From Drechmeria coniospora (lineage: Eukaryota; Ascomycota; Sordariomycetes; Hypocreales; Ophiocordycipitaceae): a stretch of DNA of 64,000 nucleotides. The stretch lies in the NCBI RefSeq assembly GCF_001625195.1, contig NC_054391.1, forward strand, positions 310,001 to 374,000. The letters are read 5' to 3'. The translations under genes were made by a program, and so were the position numbers. The notes under the pieces are model-generated. The model had not been told where the DNA came from. It was given only the letters and a program-made list of their open reading frames with translations, and ran no database searches. Within the stretch, counting starts at the first letter, position 1, and every line of letters starts with the position of its first letter. Below are positions 56,961 to 64,000 of this stretch, one piece after another.

Positions 56961-57646
56961 TCATGTACAAGTGCTGGCTGTTCAGTACAGCATTCACGCG
57001 CCTCGAGTACTTGTACCGTACAAAGTGCTCACTTCATGCCATGATTACATGTCCTTGCGTACACATCAGATAACCCCTCAGGCGTCTTCGAACAGGCGCC
57101 TACCGAGTTGCCGCGTGGTCACGTCGTTCGGAGACGAGCTGCGCGCATCGTCACAGCCTGTCGACGCATGACGGACATCGGTGGCCTCGGTGATTCCTCC
57201 TGCAGCACCGGTGCGCAAGGTTCATGAACCGCCACACGAGCAGCAGACGTGTCCATGAGGTGGTGGATGTCGGCATCATCATGGATATGTTCCTTGATGA
57301 CTTCCGGTCCTCGGGGCCAAAGCCGCCGTGATTGCGCAACCTACGACGGGTACAGCAGGGTCGCGACGAGGAGGCGTCGCCGTTATCGCCATAAGCCGGC
57401 ATCATCTCGGATCAACATAAAATACAATTCTACCTACAACCTTCATCGCTAGAGCGGAAGAGATACCAGCATTCTTTCGCGCGAAAAGAAGCGACAAGCG
57501 CGCTGTTTCAAAAACTCCCAATGTCACCAACGTCATGCGTCCAAACGCCTTGCGACGGCCGCGACCAGCAGCCATCCCTTCACCATGTTTCACCCTGGCC
57601 GGCCGTGTAAACTGAAATATCAGCAAGTCTTAGCAAGCAATCATGT
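56961..57646. other. boundary region; no supported gene
   Basis: Composition changes here from TA-rich, RIP-marked DNA to GC-rich DNA with free CpG, CA and TG. It probably holds the 3' UTR of the minus-strand mucin-like gene. Short frames on both strands show no recognisable domain. Confidence 0.45.
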
Positions 57647-60600
57647 TCAGAATAGTTCCGCGTTCAGGCAGGCTATGATGCCGTCACCGTCCGTCCCGGT
57701 CGTCAGACAAGTCAAGGCGGCGCCGACCGCCAGCGGGCCGAGATCGGCCGTGCAAAGGGCTACCTGCGCCGACAGCAGGGCGCCGACTAGGCCGGTCATG
57801 TCTAAGCATGTTTGCGGCAGCGCCGTGATGCAATCGGTGGCGAGCGTGGCGTCGAGGCATGTGACGACATCAGCTCCGACAGACAGGACGGTGACTGTGA
57901 GGCAGAGAATCACATCGATGTCCAAGGCGAAGAGGCCAAGTGCCGTAGTACAACCACCAATGGCGAGCGTGAGGGGGAGTCCATCAACGCCAATGAGGTC
58001 AGTACATTCTTGAGGCAGGGCTTCTACACACGCTGGCTCAATGGTAGGCGTTGCCGTGGTGCTGGTCGTCGTGTCGGCTGTCGTGGTCACCGCCGTTGTC
58101 GTTTCGGCAGTGGTCGTGTCCACGGTGGTCGTATCGGCGGTAGTGGTCGCTGCCGTCGTCGTATCCGCAGTAGTTGTATCGGCCGTTGTGGTCGCTGCCG
58201 TCGTCGTGTCGGCAGTCGTCGTGTCCGCCGTCGTGGTCACTGCCGTTGTCGTATCAGCAGTCGTCGTATCAACAGTCGTTGTATCCGCCGTCGTCGTGGC
58301 TGCTGTTGTCGTGTCGGCAGTCGTCGTGTCGGCAGTCGTCGTCGCCGCAGTGGTTGTGTCGGCAGTCGTCGTGTCGGCCGTCGTTGTCGCCGCGGTAGTA
58401 GTATCACCAGTCGTGGTGTCAGCCGTTGTAGTAGCAGCCGTTGTTGTATCACCAGTCGTCGTGGCCGCCGTCGTAGTGTCCGCAGTTGTCGTAGCTGCCG
58501 TCGTTGTATCAGCAGTCGTGGTAGCAGCCGTCGTCGTGTCGGCAGTCGTGGTAGCAGCCGTCGTTGTGTCACCGGTCGTGGTAGCAGCCGTCGTCGTGTC
58601 ACCAGTCGTCGTGGCAGCCGTTGTCGTGTCACCAGTCGTCGTGGCCGCCGTCGTAGTGTCCGCAGTTGTCGTAGCTGCCGTCGTTGTATCAGCAGTCGTG
58701 GTAGCAGCCGTCGTCGTGTCCGCAGTCGTCGTGGCCGCCGTCGTAGTGTCCGCAGTCGTCGTAGCTGCCGTCGTTGTATCAGCAGTCGTGGTAGCAGCCG
58801 TCGTTGTGTCACCGGTCGTAGTAGCAGCCGTTGTCGTATCACCAGTGGTGGTCGCCGCTGTCGTCGTGCCGGCGGATGTAGTGGCTGCCGTCGTTGTCTC
58901 GGCGGTGGTGGTCGCTGCTGTCGTTGTGTCTGCGGATGTCGTCGCTGCCGTCGTCGTCGCTGCCGTCGTCGTGGCCGCAGACGTCGTCGCTGCAGTCGTG
59001 GTATCGGCAGACGTAGTGGCGGCAGTCGTCGTCTCACCGGTCGTCGTCGCTGCCGTGGTGGTAGCGCCAGTCGTCGACGCAGCACTCGTCGTGGCTCCCG
59101 TGGTGGATGCGCTTGTCGAGACTCCGGTCGTCGACGCTGCGCTGGTGGACACACCCGTAGTTGACGCCGCGGTTGTGGAGGCTTCCGTTGTGGAGGCAGC
59201 GCTCGTCGACGCTGCACTGGTCGAAGCGCCGGTCGTCGTAGCTGCGCTCGTAGTGGCTCCTGAAGTTGTTGCTGCGCTCGTTGACGCGGCTGTGGTCGAG
59301 GCAGCACTGGTGGAGGCGGCGCTCGTCGAGGCCGCCGTGGTCGTACCAGCGCTTGTCGAAGCCGCCGTTGTTGATGCAGCGCTGGTGGAAGCTGCAGTGG
59401 TCGAGGCGGCGCTCGTAGAAGCAGCAGTGGTCGAGGCGGCGCTGGTTGAAGCAGCGGATGTGGAGGCTGCAGAAGTGGATGCGGCGCTGGTAGAGGCAGC
59501 GCTGGTAGAAGCAGCCGAAGTCGAGGCAGCCGACGTCGTGGCGGCGCTGGTAGAGGCCGCTGACGTGGACGCAGCGCTTGTTGACGCAGCAGTCGTCGAC
59601 GCAGCGCTGGAGGAGGCTGCCGACGTCGAAGCGGCGCTCGTAGACGCAGCCGATGTGGATGCTGCGCTGGTAGAGGCAGCACTCGTCGAGGCTGCTGACG
59701 TGGAGGCGGCCGTGGTAGAAGCGGCGCTGGTCGAGGCGGCTGACGTAGAGGCGGCCGAGGAAGAGGCAGCCGAGGTAGAGGCGGCCGAGGTAGACGCAGC
59801 AGAAGTCGAGGCAGCGCTGGTCGATGCTGCAGACGTAGAGGCGGCGCTGGTCGAGGCTGCTGACGTAGAAGCTGCGCTGGTCGAGGCTGCTGACGTAGAA
59901 GCGGCGCTGGTCGAGGCTGCAGATGTAGAGGCGGCACTGGTTGAAGCAGCCGATGTGGTGGCAGCGCTCGTCGTAGCAGCAGTCGTAGATGCGGCACTGG
60001 TTGAAGCAGCTGACGTGGTGGCAGCGCTCGTCGTAGCAGCAGTCGTAGATGCGGCACTGCTGGAGGCGGCCGTTGTCGTACCAGCACTCGAGGATGCGGC
60101 TGTGGTAGACGCTGCGCTCGTAGAAGCACCGCTGGTCGATGCTGCAGAAGTGGACGCGGCACTTGTGGATGCCGCACTGGTTGACGCAGCACTCGTCGAA
60201 GCAGCCGTGGAGGCGCCAGCACTTGTGGATGCCGCCGTCGTGGACGCAGCACTTGTCGAGGCACCAGAGGTTGAGGCGGCACTGGTCGAGGCGGCGCTCG
60301 TAGAAGCAGCGCTCGTGGAAGCTCCAGAGGTGGATGCAGCACTTGTAGACGCGCCAGATGTGGACGCCGCACTGGTGGAAGCTGCTGACGTGGAGGCCGC
60401 GCTGGTCGAGGCTGCTGTCGTCGTGCCAGCGCTGGTGGACGCGGCAGACGTGGACGCTGCGCTCGTCGTGGCACCGCTGGTCGAGGCAGCACTGGTCGAC
60501 GCTCCAGAGGTGGAGGCAGCGCTCGTAGAGGCCGCCGTTGTTGTGCCTGCAATTGTTGAAGCAGCAGTGGTGGAAGCTGCGCTCGTTGATGCACCCGAAG

Positions 60601-62560
60601 TCGATGCCGCCGAGGTCGACGCGGCGCTCGTCGAGGCACCGCTCGTGGAGGCCGCGCTTGTCGATGCCGCGGTCGTAGACAGCCCGGCACTGGTAGAGGC
60701 GGCCGTAGTCGAAGCAGCACTCGTGGACGCGACAGACGTCGATGCGGCACTTGTAGACGCGCCAGATGTTGATGCGGCACTCGTGGACGCAGCAGAGGTC
60801 GATGCGGCGCTCGTCGAAGCCGCCGTGGTAGACAGACCGGCACTTGTCGAAGCCGCCGTCGTCGGCGCACTCGTAGAGGCGCCAGACGTCGATGCGGCGC
60901 TGCTGGATGCCGCCGTGGTTGACAGACCAGCACTTGTTGAAGCGGCCGTCGTCGACGCAGCAGACGTAGACGCGACGCTTGTCGAAGCGCCGCTGGTCGA
61001 GGCAGCACTCGTCGTGGCAGCCGAGGTAGATACTCCGGCACTGGTGGACGCGGCCGTGGTGGACGCTCCGCTTGTCGACGCAGCTGATGTTGATGCGCCG
61101 GCACTAGTGGATGCACCGGAAGTCGAGGCCGCGCTGCTGGATGCGGCGCTCGTCGAGGCTGCAGACGTCGTGGCACGGCTCGTAGAGGCTCCGGCACTGG
61201 TGGATGCTCCCGTCGTCGAGCCCGCGCTGGTGGAAGCTCCGGTCGTAGAAGCCGCGCTGGTCGTGGCCGACGTGGCACCGGAGGAAGCGGTTGTAGCGCC
61301 TGACGTTGCTGCTCGTCCATCACGTTAGTCTCGGTTTGCTTGACTTGATTTTGATGATAATGCGGCGCAGCGTTTCGGCCGACGTGTCGACTCTCATCAA
61401 CACCTTCCGCCCAACGCCAGCGCCTCATCTGCTTCACGTACCTGTTGTTCGCTGAGTGATGGTGCCTCCGCCCGTGCCGGTGGATGACGCAATGGAGCTT
61501 GACGCACCGGTGGTGGTTCGTTGCGTGATGGTGCCTCCCCCTGTTCCCGTGGAGGATCCTGCAGAGCTCGACACACTGGTTGTTGATCGCTGTGTAATCG
61601 TACCACCTCCCGTGCCGGTGGACGAGCCGACGGAGCTGGAGGCACCGGTTGTCGTCCGCTGGGTTATGGTGCCACCGCCCGTGCCGGTGGATGACGCAAT
61701 GGAGCTTGACGCACCGGTGGTGGTTCGTTGCGTGATGGTGCCTCCCCCTGTTCTCGTGGAGGATCCTGCAGAGCTCGACGCACTGGTTGTTGATCGCTGT
61801 GTAATGGTACCACCTCCCGTGCCGGTGGACGAGCCGACGGAGCTGGAGGCACCGGTTGTCGTCCGCTGGGTTATGGTGCCACCTCCCGTGCCGGTGGACG
61901 AGCCAGCAGAGCTAGAAGCACGCGTCGTCGTTCGTTGGGTGATGGTGCCTCCTCCTGTGCCGGTGGACGCTCCTGCGGTGCCAGATGAACGTGTCGTCGT
62001 TCTCTCGGTGATGGTGCCTCCTTGCGTGCCGGTGCTGGACGATGTTCTGCGAGTAATGGTTCCGCCTTGCGTTCCGGTCGACGACACGCCGGTGGTGGAA
62101 GATCGGGTTCGACCGGTGATGCTGCCCCCCTGCGTGCCCGTGGAACGACCGGTGATGCTCGTGGTCGTCGTCTCGAACTCGGTGGTGTTTCCTCCTATCC
62201 TGTGACGCGGCGGTTGATTAGACGGTCTCTCGCAAACGTCAATGATTCGATTTCTCACATTGTCTTGGTAAAGTACTTGGTCGACGTTTCCGTCAGCGTG
62301 ACTTCGGTGATGATGGTGGTCGGGCATTTGTCGACGACAATGGTCTTGCCGCCAATGTAGAGCGTCGTTTCCTTTTCAACGACGGTGCTCAGCACCGCTG
62401 GCTGATGGCAGATGATGACGTGCACCGGAGGCTCCGGACAGTCGAGTATCTCGACGGGATGCACCGGGCACTCGATCTGATGGTCAGGCCGGCCGGCGTG
62501 GGCCTGCAGGCCGAAGCCGGCGGCCAGCCATGTACCGAGGATGAACTTTGCTCCACTCAT
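57647..62560 (-). CDS. secreted mucin-like protein with duplicated Cys-rich C-terminal module (three exons)
   Basis: Exons 62560-62259, 62199-61442 and 61308-57647 (the last acceptor could be 3 nt earlier) give 1573 aa. Intron 1 is 59 nt (GTGAGA...CTAAT...CACAG); intron 2 is 133 nt (GTACGT...CTAAC...CAG). Both keep the frame, and exon 3 has no ATG over its first 2 kb, as expected for an internal exon. A signal peptide (MSGAKFILGTWLAAGFGLQA) precedes a short Cys/His/Pro-rich head. Exon 2 encodes 23-aa TGTGGGTITQRTTT repeats. Exon 3 encodes long Ala/Ser/Thr repeats (TTTAATTTAD), probably O-glycosylated. The last 130 residues contain two copies of a roughly 60-aa module, each with ALPQxC and three further Cys. 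No GPI tail. A surface or matrix role is inferred; no family is recognised. Confidence 0.75.
61459..62010 (-). repeat. 69-bp coding repeats with a 207-bp higher-order unit
   Basis: In exon 2 of the mucin-like gene, 23-aa units are 69 bp apart. The blocks 61459-61665 and 61666-61872 (three units each) are almost identical to each other, showing recent duplication of a trimer. Confidence 0.88.
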
Positions 62561-62649
62561 GCTGGTTGGCAGTGGTTGTTCACGCAGGGGCTATGCGAGA
62601 ACCAGAAGAGGTCCAGAATCCGTGCGAGGCTGGCGTCCGTGCGGACCGG

Positions 62650-62656
62650 TATATAT
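62650..62656 (-). promoter_or_regulatory. TATA box of the mucin-like gene
   Basis: On the minus strand GGATATATACC lies about 90 nt upstream of the ATG at 62560, a suitable distance for a core promoter. Confidence 0.5.
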
Positions 62657-62660
62657 CCTC

Positions 62661-63335
62661 CGGGTCGCGTCTCTGCAGGCTCGAGCAGGCCTGGCCGGCT
62701 CTCGGAATGCGGCATATCACGTTAGGGTCAGCCTTGGCTGAATTCCTCTTCTGCATGCCAAATGTCTCCCTCGGGCCACCCATGTTCCTCCTCCTCCAGC
62801 GGACGGGACACTAACGCCGGTGGGGGTGGGTCTCGCCGTCGACGAGAGCGATGGGCGGACAGGACACGCTGACTGTCGTTCCGTGGCAGACATGACATCG
62901 ATGGTCCGTCGACAGGGAGACTCGTGCCCAGGGCCGCAGGAGCAGATCGTATGGCACCTTGTGCTTCGGCCGACGCGGACGAGGACTTGCGGGAGACGAC
63001 CAGTCGTGATGAAACTCGTCCCCGGTGCCACGGACGACGGGTGGACGGCTCTCTGGCCGACCACCGCGAGGTAGAGGCTGGACGGAGATTCGGGTTGGCG
63101 ACCGAACCCTTGTGTCAGGGCAGCACCGACGCTGGACGACTAGTGGCAGTAGGTCGTGGGCGAGACGCGACTGGCGATTGTTGTCAGTGAGACGGCCTGT
63201 CTGTCTAGGCTTCTTCTTACCTAGCCGTGTGGGTAGCGTTTCCAACGAAGAATGATTGAGGAACGCGAAATCGATGTGATGATGCGTCATGTACGACGTC
63301 GGCCTGGTGTACCTGCACCGCACCTGCTTCGGTAC
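62661..63335. other. GC-rich upstream region, no convincing gene
   Basis: Probably the promoter region of the mucin-like gene. Overlapping open frames on both strands (for example 62811-63416 minus) are Arg/Pro/Gln-rich and look like by-products of GC content. Confidence 0.4.
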
Positions 63336-63339
63336 CTGC

Positions 63340-63420
63340 CCCTGGACCGGCGCTTGTGCCTGCGCTTGCACTCGCGCTTGTACCTGCGCTTGTACCTGCG
63401 CCTGTACCGGCACCACTTGG
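63340..63420 (+). repeat. 12-bp tandem repeat
   Basis: About seven imperfect units of GCGCTTGTACCT / GCGCCTGTACCG. Read on the minus strand they would encode GTSAGTSAG-like peptide; no start or splice sites support a gene. Confidence 0.8.
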
Positions 63421-63524
63421 TTCGCCGAAGGGACTACCGCGCGCTAGGGTCAAACTAGATTAGCCTTGGGCAGCTAAAGGGGGTAACAATAAGGAGGGAG
63501 GCAGGGATAGGCTACTCGTCCGCC

Positions 63525-63800
63525 ATCGCCATCGCCACCACCATGGCCACTGCTGCCACCATCACCACCACCATGGCCACTGCTGCTACCATCACCACCA
63601 CCATTACCACGGCTAATTACCATGACCGCCAGCACCTCCTCCACCCCCATGGCCACCATCCCCATGGCCACCACCACCATGGGCATCACCACCATGGCCA
63701 TCACCACCATGGCCACCACCACCATGGCCACCACCACCATGGCCACCACCACCATGGCCACCACCACCATGGCCACCACCTCCACCATGGCCGCCACCAC
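63525..63800 (-). repeat. 15-bp CCACCACCACCATGG repeat; possible Gly/His-rich exon
   Basis: Perfect 15-bp units around 63680-63790 flanked by degenerate ones. On the minus strand one frame reads GHGGGGHGGGG for about 65 residues. It is preceded by GGTAG, which could be a splice acceptor (near 63829), and ends in TAG near 63615. This would fit the last exon of a glycine-rich secreted protein, but no start is visible before the repeat, so only the repeat is firm. Confidence 0.75.
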
Positions 63801-64000
63801 GTCCCTTGCCATTACCGCACTGCCGCTACCAGGTCTCCTCCTCCCCTGCTCCACCACGACCAGGACCACCATCCACTCCTCGTCGCCAGTCCCTAGCCAA
63901 CACGACGGACGGCGGCAACCACACTTCTTGGCAGGGGCGGTGCCCCCACCGCCTCGTCGTGGTGGACAGCTCCGCGTGCTCCCCTCGTCGTCAAGACGAG

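Noticed and set aside
58041..61328. Plus-strand frame of 1095 aa (AVVVSAVVVAAVVV) and minus-strand frame of 1066 aa (Arg/Pro/Leu-rich) over the mucin gene
   Set aside because: Both are frame shadows of the Ala/Ser/Thr repeat; the spliced minus-strand model explains the region with a signal peptide and correct introns.
62811..63416. 201-aa minus-strand frame upstream of the mucin gene
   Set aside because: Low-complexity Gln/Ala/Val start from the 12-bp repeat and Arg/Pro-rich remainder; overlapping frames on the other strand are equally open.
1..64000. Telomere or centromere signature
   Set aside because: No TTAGGG arrays or long satellite blocks; the TA-rich island is explained by RIP-mutated retroelements.

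Overview
The window looks like a filamentous ascomycete (Pezizomycotina, probably a sordariomycete). The reasons are short GT-AG introns with CTAAC-like branch sites, GLEYA-type adhesins, GPI and mucin-like wall proteins, Gypsy and Copia LTR retrotransposons, and repeat-induced point mutation (RIP: CA to TA and TG to TA changes that turn Gln and Trp codons into stops). No species is claimed.

Layout. Positions 1-14.5 kb hold an intact giant secreted adhesin (4270 aa): a signal peptide, about 100 Thr/Ile/Val-rich units of 38 aa each with a CX3C pair, and a C-terminal GLEYA domain. Positions 14.8-17.5 kb hold head-to-head fragments of one Copia family that cut off a small three-exon Cys-containing gene. 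A small GPI-anchored wall-protein gene with a disturbed reading frame lies at 18.9-19.4 kb. Next come G-rich and 92-bp tandem repeats. Positions 20.9-43.8 kb are a nested retrotransposon island. It contains a 6.5-kb RIP-destroyed Gypsy (191-bp LTRs, target duplication GTATA) inside the relic of another adhesin, a second Gypsy family on the minus strand, and a 9.65-kb Copia (738-bp LTRs, target duplication CCTTT). The Copia is itself interrupted by four solo LTRs and one 592-bp miniature LTR element (TRIM); a second TRIM lies in the Gypsy relic. Positions 44.0-56.0 kb are a second adhesin locus whose 5' flank duplicates that of the first. It has two GLEYA domains and two 1-nt frame breaks. After more LTRs, composition changes near 57 kb to GC-rich DNA without RIP. 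That part carries a three-exon gene (minus, 57647-62560) for a 1573-aa secreted mucin-like protein with a duplicated Cys-rich C-terminal module, followed by short-period tandem repeats to the window end.

How it fits together: the window reads as an old adhesin cluster (one intact copy, one nearly intact copy, one relic) pulled apart by nested transposons and partly mutated by RIP, bordering a stable GC-rich region with another cell-surface gene. Most ends of mobile elements were set by matching 5-bp target duplications read directly in the sequence.
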